A DNA stretch of 64,000 nt, taken from positions 5,035,001 through 5,099,000 of the forward strand of contig NC_015703.1 in the NCBI RefSeq assembly GCF_000218895.1, written 5' to 3'. Each line of letters begins with the position of its first letter. Positions within the stretch are counted from its first letter, which is position 1. The notes under the pieces were generated by a model. It was given only the letters and a program-made list of their open reading frames with translations. It was not told the origin of the DNA and ran no database searches. The DNA is from Runella slithyformis DSM 19594. GTDB lineage: Bacteria > Bacteroidota > Bacteroidia > Cytophagales > Spirosomataceae. Positions 45,161 to 54,491 of the stretch are shown one piece after another. Both the position numbers and the translations under genes were made by a program.

Positions 45161-46080
45161 TGCAGTTTTCGGTAATGATCTTGGGGGCGGGATCTGCCAC
45201 GCCCACCATCAACAGACATCCTTCGGCGCAGTTGCTTACCTATGAAAACGAATGTTTTCTGATCGACTGCGGGGAGGGTACTCAATATCGCCTGCTGGAA
45301 CATAAAATTCGACCGGGGAGGCTGCGCGGGGTATTTATCAGTCACTTGCACGGCGACCATTATTTTGGGCTGATTGGGTTGCTTTCCAGCCTGAACTTGG
45401 GCGGTCGGACCGAGGCGTTTTTTCTGGTAGGTCCGCGCGGCCTGGACGATATCATTACCCTTCATTTTAAATATTCACACACACCCCTGCATTTTCCCAT
45501 TCAATTTACGCCTACTGATACCGAGTCAAGTGAGCAGGTATTTGAAAACCAGTATTTTACGGTTAAGACCATCCCACTCGACCACCGTATTCCCTGCGCG
45601 GGCTACCTCTTCAAAGAAAAGCCGCAAAAACGAAAGCTCATTAAGGAAAAACTGGTAGAAGATATGCCGCATGAGTATCTTCGGGCGCTGAAAAATGGCG
45701 AAGACGTGCTCGATGAAGCAGGCAATGTACTCTACAAATGCCTCGAATTTACCACCCCGGCACCGCCACCCCGGAGTTATGCCTATTGCTCAGATACGAG
45801 GTATAAAGAAAGCGTTGGGGATGTAATTCACGGAGCTGATTTACTTTACCATGAAGCTACTTTTCGGGACGAGCTGGAACAACAGGCTTTTGAACGTTAT
45901 CATTCTACCGCAAAGCAGGCGGGAATCATTGCGGCAAAAAGCAGAGTAAAAAAATTGTTGATCGGCCATTTTTCTTCCCGTTACAAAGAATTCAGCGGAT
46001 TTCTGGAAGATGCCCGCTCTGTTTTTCCCGCTACCGAAATTGCCGAAGAAGGCAGCGTATTTGTCATTGAGCATATCTGA
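45160..46080 (+). CDS. rnz: Ribonuclease Z
   Basis: 306 residues, a normal short-form RNase Z. The metal centre is in FISHLHGDHYFGLIGLL, with further ligands in IPLDHRI, YCSDTRY and LIGHFSSRY. The YHEATFRDELEQQAFERYHS block is the expected exosite-side region. It endonucleolytically processes tRNA 3' ends in the cytosol. It starts on the last base of the STAS stop codon. Confidence 0.95.
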   Translation: MQFSVMILGAGSATPTINRHPSAQLLTYENECFLIDCGEGTQYRLLEHKIRPGRLRGVFISHLHGDHYFGLIGLLSSLNLGGRTEAFFLVGPRGLDDIITLHFKYSHTPLHFPIQFTPTDTESSEQVFENQYFTVKTIPLDHRIPCAGYLFKEKPQKRKLIKEKLVEDMPHEYLRALKNGEDVLDEAGNVLYKCLEFTTPAPPPRSYAYCSDTRYKESVGDVIHGADLLYHEATFRDELEQQAFERYHSTAKQAGIIAAKSRVKKLLIGHFSSRYKEFSGFLEDARSVFPATEIAEEGSVFVIEHI

Positions 46081-46167
46081 GGCTGACGTATTTGGCGTGC
46101 TTTCGGTTTCTCAAAACCGAAAAATAACGGAATCGCCTAAAACACGGATGTATTAACTGTTCGCTTG

Positions 46168-46761
46168 TTACTTTACCCTTAACACATGGAGCCGGTGGCG
46201 GCCTCCTACGTGATAGGTCGGGAAACTCAGACGTTTGCATAAAAAACCCAAAGAAGCAATTCCGCCCCCGATTAAGGCGGATTCAGGAGTAAACTGTATC
46301 CCGAATTCAAGCCCTCCCTGATAAATAAAGGTATCGCTGATCAGAAAAATCCCCCCCGCTACAGGTAGCATATACGCCCCCTGTGTGACCCACGGGATTC
46401 GGCGATAAATCCTGATCTTTCGCACATTGCTTAACCTGACTTCGGTATGAATGTGTTCATTCAGAATTTCATTGAATTGGGTAAACGTAAAAGAACTGTC
46501 GGAAACCGACGTAATATTCTCACGGATCATTTTTCGCTGTCCTTTAATTTTAAAGACGAGTTCATCTCCCGCGTAGAAACGATGACGTCTGATCTGTCCA
46601 GGTCGGTATACGTCCAGCACCAAGTAGCGACCCTCGTTTTGCAGATAAGTTTGATAGCGGGGGTTTTGTTTTAAGAACAGTTCTGTATCACTCAGGATTT
46701 CCTGAGCGTACGAAGAACCAATAGTCGCTGCCGTAAAAAGCAATAAGTAAAGAGAGCGCAT
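46168..46761 (-). CDS. Secreted protein of unknown function
   Basis: 197 residues with a signal peptide (LYLLLFTAATIGSSYAQ). A beta-rich stretch (YLVLDVYRPGQIRRHRFYAG; ENITSVSDSSFTFTQFNE) precedes one or two hydrophobic segments near residues 135-175 (VAGGIFLISDTFIYQGGLEF; ESALIGGGIASLGF). I do not recognise it as a named family, though the layout is common for small Bacteroidota envelope proteins. It is convergent with rnz. Confidence 0.65.
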   Translation of the reverse strand: MRSLYLLLFTAATIGSSYAQEILSDTELFLKQNPRYQTYLQNEGRYLVLDVYRPGQIRRHRFYAGDELVFKIKGQRKMIRENITSVSDSSFTFTQFNEILNEHIHTEVRLSNVRKIRIYRRIPWVTQGAYMLPVAGGIFLISDTFIYQGGLEFGIQFTPESALIGGGIASLGFLCKRLSFPTYHVGGRHRLHVLRVK

Positions 46762-46900
46762 ATCCTATGGCTATTTTGAATACAACGTAAAAGAAATACT
46801 TTTCTTGCAAAGGTGTTGAGGTAAGGTTCGGTGAAAAAAGGTGAAAGGAATGGAGAACCTGATAATAAGGGAATAGAGTTAATTGTTTTTGATGAAAATC

Positions 46901-46932
46901 ATAAAAAAAAGCCCTGCCATTCAGCAGGGCTT
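46901..46932 (-). terminator. Terminator of gltD
   Basis: On the minus strand, AAGCCCTGC (46932-46924) and GCAGGGCTT (46917-46909) pair around TGAATG and run into eight T. It lies 57 bases past the gltD stop. Confidence 0.88.
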
Positions 46933-46988
46933 CCTATCAATAGGTTGCTTTAAATGAATCCCGATTGGCATCTGACTGCCTGGTTCGG

Positions 46989-48524
46989 TTATGCATGGGC
47001 AAATGCGGGATTGAACATTCCGATTTCTTTGGCTTCCAAAAGTGATTCGCCCATCAGGAACTCATCTACTTTACGGGCGGCTTCGCGTCCTTCGGAGATA
47101 GCCCACACGACCAGTGATTGTCCGCGGCGACAGTCGCCGGCGGCAAATACTTTTTCGACCGAAGTCGCATAGCTGTTTTCGGAGGCTTTGATGTTTTTAC
47201 GAATATCGGTTTCGACGCCGAATTGTTCCAACAGACTCTGTTGAGGATGTACAAACCCGGCAGCGATCAAGGCCAGGTCGCACGGAATGAGGCGTTCATT
47301 TTCGGTGATGGGGGCTTTGCGCCCGTCTTCCAATGTCCGCTCGCCGGTAATATCGGCAATGCGCAGATGCGTCAGTTTTTCGCCGTCGCCTACAAATTCC
47401 TGTACGGCAATGGCCCAAAAACGCTCACAGCCTTCTTCATGCGAAGTAGATGTACGCTTGGTCAGCGGCCAAAGCGGCCAAGGGGTCTTTTCATCCCGAA
47501 CTTTATAGAAAGGCTCATTTTTATCGTCGTATTTGGGTGCGGGCATTACTTCTACCTGCGTGATGGTCGCCGCTTTGTGACGGTTAGAGGTTCCCACACA
47601 GTCAGAGCCGGTATCACCTCCGCCAATGACCACAACGTGCTTATCAGTGGCTAATAATTCGCCGTTTATGTATTTTTCGCCGCGATGGTCAACCAAACGG
47701 TCGATATTTGAAACACGCTTATTTTGCTGGCTCAAAAATTCCATCGCCGGGTGTACGCCTTTGCCAAGGTACGACTGCCAGCCCGGAATGGTAATGGAGC
47801 GCGGCTCAGTAGAGCCGATGGCCAAAACGATGGCGTCAAAATCACGCATCATTTCTTCTGACTTCAGGGTAATGCCGACATGAACGTTGGTTTTAAACGT
47901 AACTCCTTCGGCTTCCATCACTTCCACCCGACGGGAAACGACGGTTTTTTCCAATTTAAAATCAGGGATACCGTAGCGGAGCAAACCGCCCACTTGGTCG
48001 GCCCGTTCAAATACCGTTACCCAATGGCCGGCATAATTGAGCTGTGCCGCAGCCGCTAATCCTGCCGGACCTGAACCGATGACGGCTACTTTTTTTCCCG
48101 TCCGTTTTGACGGAATACGGGGTTTTACGTAGCCCTTCTCGTAGGCAGTCTCAATGATTGATTTTTCGATAAACTCAATAGCAACCGGAGGTTTGTTGAT
48201 GCCTAATACGCATGAAGACTCACAGGGAGCCGGGCAGATACGTCCCGTAAATTCGGGGAAGTTGTTGGTACTGCTCAAAATTTGGTACGCGTATTCCCAG
48301 TTGCCTTCATAGACGGCATCGTTGAACTCGGGAATGATATTGCCCAGCGGGCAGCCATTGTGGCAAAACGGAATTCCGCAGTCCATGCAGCGGGCGGCCT
48401 GCTGCTTGGATTGGGTTTCGCTGCCGATGGGCTCAATTTCTTTGTAATCCACGCGACGCTCGTTGATATCGCGTTTTTTTGGCAACTCACGGCCAAATTC
48501 TATGAATCCGGTGGGTTTTCCCAT
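46989..48524 (-). CDS. gltD: Glutamate synthase (NADPH) small subunit
   Basis: 511 residues. The N-terminal Fe-S region shows CMDCGIPFCHNGCPLGN and GRICPAPCESSCVLG, then the FAD-binding motif VAVIGSGPAGLAAAAQLNYA and the NADPH-binding VVVIGGGDTGSDCVGTSNRH. The C-terminus shows VFAAGDCRRGQSLVVWAISE. It supplies electrons to GltB for converting 2-oxoglutarate plus glutamine into two glutamates. It follows gltB on the same strand after 170 bases, so they are likely co-transcribed although a hairpin lies between. Confidence 0.96.
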   Translation of the reverse strand: MGKPTGFIEFGRELPKKRDINERRVDYKEIEPIGSETQSKQQAARCMDCGIPFCHNGCPLGNIIPEFNDAVYEGNWEYAYQILSSTNNFPEFTGRICPAPCESSCVLGINKPPVAIEFIEKSIIETAYEKGYVKPRIPSKRTGKKVAVIGSGPAGLAAAAQLNYAGHWVTVFERADQVGGLLRYGIPDFKLEKTVVSRRVEVMEAEGVTFKTNVHVGITLKSEEMMRDFDAIVLAIGSTEPRSITIPGWQSYLGKGVHPAMEFLSQQNKRVSNIDRLVDHRGEKYINGELLATDKHVVVIGGGDTGSDCVGTSNRHKAATITQVEVMPAPKYDDKNEPFYKVRDEKTPWPLWPLTKRTSTSHEEGCERFWAIAVQEFVGDGEKLTHLRIADITGERTLEDGRKAPITENERLIPCDLALIAAGFVHPQQSLLEQFGVETDIRKNIKASENSYATSVEKVFAAGDCRRGQSLVVWAISEGREAARKVDEFLMGESLLEAKEIGMFNPAFAHA

Positions 48525-48644
48525 TGTCTTAGATCAGATAAGCGGTTCGCCGCTGCGATGAGTGAGTAAAGGAACGAATAGGGTTGTTCAATACTTTATT
48601 CGTTCATCAATGAATGTATTTTCTGCACCTTATCCCTTTATTAA

Positions 48645-48672
48645 GACCTTACAGGCTTACACCTGCAAGGTC
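48645..48672. repeat. Interspersed-type hairpin between gltB and gltD
   Basis: GACCTTACAGG (48645-48655) and CCTGCAAGGTC (48662-48672) pair with one mismatch around CTTACA. I recall GACCTTACAGG-type hairpins as frequent repeats in Bacteroidota genomes. It lies in the gltB-gltD spacer and lacks a T-run, so it may act as an mRNA processing or stability site. Confidence 0.6.
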
Positions 48673-48694
48673 ATACTGTTAAGGGATGGGTTAA

Positions 48695-51600
48695 TTAATT
48701 GTGCGCTACGTCCACGACGATGTCTTGGTACACTATATTTTTGTCGGCTAATTGTTGCGCCAGACTGATGCCGCGACCGGCAAGTGCTTTCTTAAAATCG
48801 CCCGGCATTACTTTTACAAACTGACTGATGTAGGTATCCCAATGCTGTAACATCATAAAAGCGACGTTACTGGTCGTGTATTGGAAGTGTTTTTCTACAA
48901 ACTCTTTGATGATTCCGTGGTCTTCTTCGGTCAGTGCTTCCAGATTGACCATCTCAGGGTTTACCTTCGGTGCAAAATCACCGTTTTTATCCCATACGTA
49001 GGCTACCCCGCCCGACATTCCGGCGGCAAAGTTGCGACCTACCTCTCCCAATATTACGGCTAATCCACCCGTCATGTATTCCAGGCCGTGGTCTCCGACA
49101 CCTTCGACCACCACTTTAGCCCCGGAGTTGCGTACACAGAAACGTTCTCCGGCGGTTCCGCGAATGAACGCTTCCCCGGCGGTGGCTCCGTAGAAGGCTA
49201 CGTTTCCGATAATGATGTTTTCTTCGGGTTTGAACGTGGCTTCACGGTCGGGATAGACGATCAGTTCCGCCCCGCAAAGGCCTTTGCCAAAGTAGTCATT
49301 GGCGTCACCTTCCAGTTCCAGGCGAATTCCGCTTGTGTTAAAAGCGCCGAAACTTTGTCCTGCGGTTCCTCTGAATTTATAGTGGATGGTGCCTTTCGGT
49401 AAACCTACTCCGCCAAATACCTTCGAGATTTCGTTGGAAAGCATGTTGCCGACCGAGCGGTTCAGGTTATTGATGGGGTATTCTCCATAAACTTCCTCCG
49501 AGCGCAACAGGGCCGGTTGGGCGGCTTCGATCAATTTCCAATCGATGACCTCCGAAATGCCGTGATCCTGCTCTTCCTGTTTAAACTGAGCAACGTCAAG
49601 ACTGACCGGCTCTTTGAACAGCATGGCGTGGAAATCAAGTGCTTTGTATTTCCAATGTTTGATATCGTCGCGCATTTCGAGGTATTGTACCTGACCCACC
49701 ATTTCGTTGATGGTACGGAAGCCCAACTGCGCCATGATCTCGCGCAATTCTTCGGCCATGTACGTAAACATATTGACCACGTACTCAGGCTTACCTGTAA
49801 ACAGCGCCCGCAATTCCTTGCGCTGGGTGGCTACACCGACCGGGCAGGTATTCAGGTGGCATTTACGCATCATGATACAGCCGGCGGTGACGAGGGCTGC
49901 CGTGGCTACGCCCCATTCCTCCGCCCCTAAGAGGGCTGCGATCGCTAAGTCGCGTCCGGTACGCATCTGACCGTCGGCCTGAATGGTCACGCGTCCGCGC
50001 AATTTATTTTTGACGAGGGTTTGGTGGGTTTCGGCCAGGCCAAGTTCCCACGGCAATCCGGCATGACGGATTGAGCTCAACGGAGAGGCACCCGTTCCGC
50101 CGTCGTGGCCGGCAATCAAAATATGGTCGGCGTGGGCTTTGGCTACGCCCGTGGCTACCGTACCTACGCCTGCTTCCGAAACCAGCTTGACGCTGATGCG
50201 GGCGGCGCGGTTGGCATTTTTAAGGTCATAGATCAATTGGGCCAAATCCTCGATCGAATAGATGTCGTGGTGAGGCGGTGGAGAGATTAAACCCACGCCG
50301 GGCGTTGAATGACGGGTACGTCCGATCCAGTCATCTACTTTGTGGCCGGGCAGCTGTCCGCCTTCACCGGGCTTGGCTCCTTGAGCCATTTTGATCTGGA
50401 GTTCCTGCGCATTGCTTAAATAATGGCTGGTGACCCCAAAACGCCCCGAAGCAACCTGCTTGATGGCCGACGACATAAAGTCACCGTTGGGAAGGCGTGT
50501 GTAGCGAAGTTCATCTTCGCCGCCTTCTCCCGAGTTTGACTTCCCGCCGATACGGTTCATCGCAATGGCCAGCGTGGTGTGCGCTTCCCACGAAATGGAA
50601 CCGAATGACATCGCTCCCGTGGCAAAGCGTTTGAAGATATTTTCCACCGATTCCACTTCTTCGATCGGAATGGATTTGCCCTTGCGGAAACGCATCAAAC
50701 CGCGCAGCGTCAGAGCCTTTTGCGTCTGATCATCAATGAGTTTTGAGAACTTCTTGAAGATCTGATAGCCTTCTTCTCCGCCTTTACGGGTTGATTGCTG
50801 CAGTAAATGTATGGTTTGGGGGTTGAAAATGTGGGCTTCACCGCGCTGTTTCCATTGGTAAAAGCCGCCCACTTCCAAACGTGGATTGACCACGGGTACT
50901 TCAGGGTAGGCTACTTTATGGCGAATTAATACTTCACGGGCAATTTCGTCAATACCCATGCCGCTGATGCGTGAGATGGTGCCCGTAAAATATTTGTCGA
51001 TTACTTCTTTGTTCAGGCCGAGGCACTCGAAAATTTGTGCCCCCTGATAAGATTGAAGGGTTGAAATTCCCATTTTAGAGAAGATTTTCAACAATTCCTT
51101 ATTGATGGCCTTGATGTAGTTGGCGTTGAGTTTTTCGTTGGTAAATTCTCCGTTGATCAAGCCGTGGCGGTTCATGTACGCCAGCGTCTGGAACGCCATG
51201 TAAGGACACACTCCCGAAGCACCGTATCCGATGAGGGTGGCTACGTGGTGAGTCTCAAATACGTCACCGGCTTCTACCAAAATGCCGACCTTCCCGCGTA
51301 ATCCTTTGCGGATCAGGTGGTGGTGAATCGCCGATGTGGCCAACAACGACGGGATGGGAGCGTGGTCGGAGTCGATGGCCCGGTCAGAAATGATCAGGAT
51401 CTCAAACCCGTCTTCGATGGCATCTTCGGCGTAACGACAAATACGCTCTAACGCCCGCGTGAGACCTTTGCCGCCGTCGAACGCCGAAAAATAGGCATTA
51501 ATGGTTTTGGCCTGGAAGTGAGATTTATCTACCCAGCGAAGTTTATCAAATTCTTCGATGGTCAGTACCGGTTGGTCCAACTCGATCTGACGGCAGTGCA

Positions 51601-53275
51601 GCGGTGATTCGGTCAGTAAGTTTTCGGTTGAGCCTACAAAGGAGATCAGCGACATGATGGAACGCTCCCGAATTGAGTCGATGGGAGGATTGGTCACCTG
51701 TGCAAAAAGCTGCTTGAAGTAGTTGGATAGGTGCTGACTTTGCTCCGATAATACCGCCAAAGGTACATCCACACCCATCGAACCGATGGCTTCATAACCC
51801 GTTTCGGCCATGGGGCCGAGTACCATCCGAAGGTCTTCGGAAGAGAACCCGAATGCGATCTGGCGCTTCAGCAATGATTTGTCGTCGTAGGCGGCAAAAG
51901 GACGCTGCGACGGTTCGAGGTCAACGATCTTTATCTTATTCTCATCCAACCATTCCTGATACGGCCGGCGTGAGCAAATATCGGCTTTCAGTTCGTCGTC
52001 GGGTATGATGCGACCCTGTTCCATGTCGACCACAAACATTTTTCCCGATTGCAGACGACCTTTGGACACCACCTTGGCAGGATCAACATCCAACACCCCC
52101 GCTTCCGAGGCCATGATGACCGTGTCGTCGTCCAGTACCCAATAACGGGAAGGACGCAACCCGTTACGGTCGAGGGTAGCGCCGATGATTTTTCCGTCGG
52201 TAAAGGAAATGGATGCCGGTCCGTCCCAGGGTTCCTGAATGGCCGCGTGATATTCGTAAAAAGCGCGGCGCTCGGGGTCCATGGCCTCGTTGCCGTCCCA
52301 TGCTTCGGGTACCACCATCATCATGACGTGCGGCAGCGAGCGTCCGGACAGGTACAAAAGCTCAATGGCGTTGTCAAGGTTGGACGTGTCGGAATTGGTA
52401 ATGTCGCAGATAGGCAGCAACATATCCATTTCTTCTTTGGTAAATTTATCCGACCAAAACGATTTTTCGCCCGCGCGAATCCAGTTGACGTTTCCTCGTA
52501 CGGTGTTGATCTCGCCGTTGTGGGCTACGTAACGGAACGGCTGCGCCAGTTTCCACGAAGGAAAGGTATTGGTCGAAAAACGCGAGTGGATAATGGCAAA
52601 GGCCGAAACCACCGATTCGCTGTGCAGATCGGGGAAATAGTATTTTAACTGTCCTGTCGTCAGTTGCCCTTTATAGGAAATGGTACGGCAGGAAAGGGAA
52701 GAAAAGTAAAAGTGCGCTTTTGACCCCACCACGGAGTCATAAATCAGACGGGTAGCGTATTGGCGAAACACAAATAGTTTGCGCTCAAAACCCAGCTCAT
52801 CAGTCACCGAGTCGGGACGTTTGATAAATAATTGTTCTACCTGCGGCTCTACCGAAAGAGAACCGTCACCTAACGTATCATTAAGGGTAGGAACGCGGCG
52901 ATAGCCCAATAGTTCCAATCCCAGCTTTTTCAGCTTACGATTGAGAATGTCGCGGCATTCGTCACGCAACTTCTGGTCTTTGGGAAAGAAGATCATTCCG
53001 ACACCATACTCTCCGGCGGAAGGGAGGGGAATGGCCAGCTTTGCGCATTCTTCCAGAAAAAACTCGTGGGGAATCTGAATAAGAATGCCGGCACCGTCGC
53101 CGGTATTCGGGTCACAGCCACAGGCACCGCGGTGGTCCATGCGTTCGAGCATGGTGATAGCATCCGCTACCATTTGGTGCGACTTACGACCTTTCATGTT
53201 GGCGCGGAAACCGATACCGCAAGCGTCGTGTTCAAACTCGGGGCGATATAACCCCAGTTGGGCAGGCTCTGACAT
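48695..53275 (-). CDS. gltB: Glutamate synthase (NADPH) large subunit
   Basis: 1526 residues, typical length. N-terminal class II glutamine amidotransferase domain opens with FEHDACGIGFRANMKGR; the Cys is the expected catalytic nucleophile after removal of the preceding residues. The central and FMN domains follow (SFGSISWEAHTTLAIAMNRI; GEGGEDELRYTR; HDGGTGASPLSSIRHAG). The 3Fe-4S Cys cluster is in MMRKCHLNTCPVGVATQ. The C-terminal beta-helix domain has the Gly-rich repeats (GLEYMTGGLAVILGEVGRNF). It transfers glutamine amide nitrogen to 2-oxoglutarate. Confidence 0.97.
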   Translation of the reverse strand: MSEPAQLGLYRPEFEHDACGIGFRANMKGRKSHQMVADAITMLERMDHRGACGCDPNTGDGAGILIQIPHEFFLEECAKLAIPLPSAGEYGVGMIFFPKDQKLRDECRDILNRKLKKLGLELLGYRRVPTLNDTLGDGSLSVEPQVEQLFIKRPDSVTDELGFERKLFVFRQYATRLIYDSVVGSKAHFYFSSLSCRTISYKGQLTTGQLKYYFPDLHSESVVSAFAIIHSRFSTNTFPSWKLAQPFRYVAHNGEINTVRGNVNWIRAGEKSFWSDKFTKEEMDMLLPICDITNSDTSNLDNAIELLYLSGRSLPHVMMMVVPEAWDGNEAMDPERRAFYEYHAAIQEPWDGPASISFTDGKIIGATLDRNGLRPSRYWVLDDDTVIMASEAGVLDVDPAKVVSKGRLQSGKMFVVDMEQGRIIPDDELKADICSRRPYQEWLDENKIKIVDLEPSQRPFAAYDDKSLLKRQIAFGFSSEDLRMVLGPMAETGYEAIGSMGVDVPLAVLSEQSQHLSNYFKQLFAQVTNPPIDSIRERSIMSLISFVGSTENLLTESPLHCRQIELDQPVLTIEEFDKLRWVDKSHFQAKTINAYFSAFDGGKGLTRALERICRYAEDAIEDGFEILIISDRAIDSDHAPIPSLLATSAIHHHLIRKGLRGKVGILVEAGDVFETHHVATLIGYGASGVCPYMAFQTLAYMNRHGLINGEFTNEKLNANYIKAINKELLKIFSKMGISTLQSYQGAQIFECLGLNKEVIDKYFTGTISRISGMGIDEIAREVLIRHKVAYPEVPVVNPRLEVGGFYQWKQRGEAHIFNPQTIHLLQQSTRKGGEEGYQIFKKFSKLIDDQTQKALTLRGLMRFRKGKSIPIEEVESVENIFKRFATGAMSFGSISWEAHTTLAIAMNRIGGKSNSGEGGEDELRYTRLPNGDFMSSAIKQVASGRFGVTSHYLSNAQELQIKMAQGAKPGEGGQLPGHKVDDWIGRTRHSTPGVGLISPPPHHDIYSIEDLAQLIYDLKNANRAARISVKLVSEAGVGTVATGVAKAHADHILIAGHDGGTGASPLSSIRHAGLPWELGLAETHQTLVKNKLRGRVTIQADGQMRTGRDLAIAALLGAEEWGVATAALVTAGCIMMRKCHLNTCPVGVATQRKELRALFTGKPEYVVNMFTYMAEELREIMAQLGFRTINEMVGQVQYLEMRDDIKHWKYKALDFHAMLFKEPVSLDVAQFKQEEQDHGISEVIDWKLIEAAQPALLRSEEVYGEYPINNLNRSVGNMLSNEISKVFGGVGLPKGTIHYKFRGTAGQSFGAFNTSGIRLELEGDANDYFGKGLCGAELIVYPDREATFKPEENIIIGNVAFYGATAGEAFIRGTAGERFCVRNSGAKVVVEGVGDHGLEYMTGGLAVILGEVGRNFAAGMSGGVAYVWDKNGDFAPKVNPEMVNLEALTEEDHGIIKEFVEKHFQYTTSNVAFMMLQHWDTYISQFVKVMPGDFKKALAGRGISLAQQLADKNIVYQDIVVDVAHN

Positions 53276-53601
53276 GGTTTTGTAGTGTATTGGGGTTGGG
53301 TGAACAGCCGGGGCGTGTTGGGATACGCATCGACTTTAAGAATGAATTGGCACTCTGTTTTTCTGAATAATCACACGCAATTTACACAAAAATTTATTTG
53401 GTACAACAACGTTTTTGCCGAATAATGTACCTGCAAATTTGTGTTATTAAGAATATGGTAAATTATCTTGGAATTTTACAATTTGATAAAACAATCAAAC
53501 ATAGTTTTGCAAAATTTTAAATAAATGAATAGATTATTGATTGTTTCTCCAAAAAAAGGTAAAAATATTGAAAAATAAGCAAAGTTAAAAAAGCCTCTTC
53601 C
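53276..53601. other. AT-rich region upstream of gltB
   Basis: 326 bases with no gene I can support. On the minus strand, TATGTTTG (53503-53496) fits the -7 element, which would place gltB transcription start about 215 bases upstream of its ATG, giving a long leader. No convincing -33 was found. It also holds the end of the beta-lactamase gene's downstream flank. Confidence 0.35.
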
Positions 53602-54327
53602 TCATTTTTTTGAATTTTGTTCAACCAACTCAATCGTTCGCGAAAAAGAGGTAAGATTATCCCACTTTTCATGTCCCGGAATGACAAATTCGGCGTTGGG
53701 GAATTTGTTTCGCACATTGTTTACCGATTGTTTCCATGTTTTGAGGTTTGCGTCGGCAATGTTTCCGATTCCCATGGCTACATAACTCTTGATCAGACAG
53801 CCTCCGACCAGTACTTTTGAATTCGGAAAATAAATCACAATGTTATCATCAGTGTGTCCTGCACCGGGAAAATAGGTTTGAATTGTGGTATCGCCCACGC
53901 GAAAGGTTGTATCCTGCGGCAAAATGCCTTCCGGTGCAGGAAGGCCCTGAGCGACCGTTTTCTGAGCAGTGAGCGGAGTGCCGATGATCTTAATACCCCG
54001 TTGCTGAAATGCCTTCACCCCTCCGATTCGGTCTTCGTGGGCGTGAGTCACAATGCAGAGTACTACTTTTTGTTTCAATTTTTGTTCAATCTGCGCCAGT
54101 AATTTTTCCGTCTGCTCCAACCCCCAACCGGTATCCACCAGAACAATTCCTACCGATGTACTGACAATCAGTCCGTTGGAAGGAAACGGATTGTTTTGGA
54201 TGAGTTGATAGGTCGTATGTACATAATGGTTGGGTACCAACGAAGTGATCTCAACGGGAAGCTCTTGGCAAAAGGTCTGAAAATGAACGAAAAAAAAGAA
54301 GAGAAGAGCGGAAACGGGGTTTTTCAT
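53602..54327 (-). CDS. Subclass B1 metallo-beta-lactamase
   Basis: 241 residues from the ATG at 54327, which starts the signal peptide (SALLFFFFVHFQTFCQ). All B1 zinc ligands can be placed: His95, His97 and Asp99 in VTHAHEDRIGG, His158 in PGAGHTDDN, Cys177 in VGGCLIKS and His219 in IPGHEKW. The GNIADANLKTW segment carries the B1 Asn/Asp loop. The mature enzyme should be periplasmic and hydrolyse beta-lactams including carbapenems, as in chromosomal B1 enzymes of flavobacteria. No regulator or mobile element is beside it, so it looks resident. Spectrum is inferred. Confidence 0.88.
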   Translation of the reverse strand: MKNPVSALLFFFFVHFQTFCQELPVEITSLVPNHYVHTTYQLIQNNPFPSNGLIVSTSVGIVLVDTGWGLEQTEKLLAQIEQKLKQKVVLCIVTHAHEDRIGGVKAFQQRGIKIIGTPLTAQKTVAQGLPAPEGILPQDTTFRVGDTTIQTYFPGAGHTDDNIVIYFPNSKVLVGGCLIKSYVAMGIGNIADANLKTWKQSVNNVRNKFPNAEFVIPGHEKWDNLTSFSRTIELVEQNSKK

Positions 54328-54369
54328 AGGGCTTAAAATGGATAAATGTAAGGTAAAGATACAAAATAG

Positions 54370-54400
54370 TTGAGCCTCTGCCTTCAAAATCCTACCTTTG
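54370..54400 (+). promoter_or_regulatory. Promoter of purL
   Basis: TTG at 54370-54372 and TACCTTTG at 54393-54400 are 20 bases apart, matching the Bacteroidota -33/-7 arrangement. It lies 92 bases before the purL GTG. The intervening leader holds a short CACTAATCACC-type repeat and a GC-rich stretch. Confidence 0.6.
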
Positions 54401-54491
54401 CACCGTGTTTACTCCGTAATAGTGTAAAACCAACCAATCACCAGTCACTAATCACCAACCGCGCGGGCGGCCCCGCACAACTCCCCCACTC

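Noticed and set aside
46102-46121. Hairpin TTCGGTTT/AAACCGAA as an rnz terminator
   Set aside because: The stem is good, but it is followed by A-rich sequence rather than a T-run on the plus strand.
52049-52648. Open frame antisense to gltB
   Set aside because: Shadow of the gltB coding sequence, no motif and no ribosome or promoter signal.
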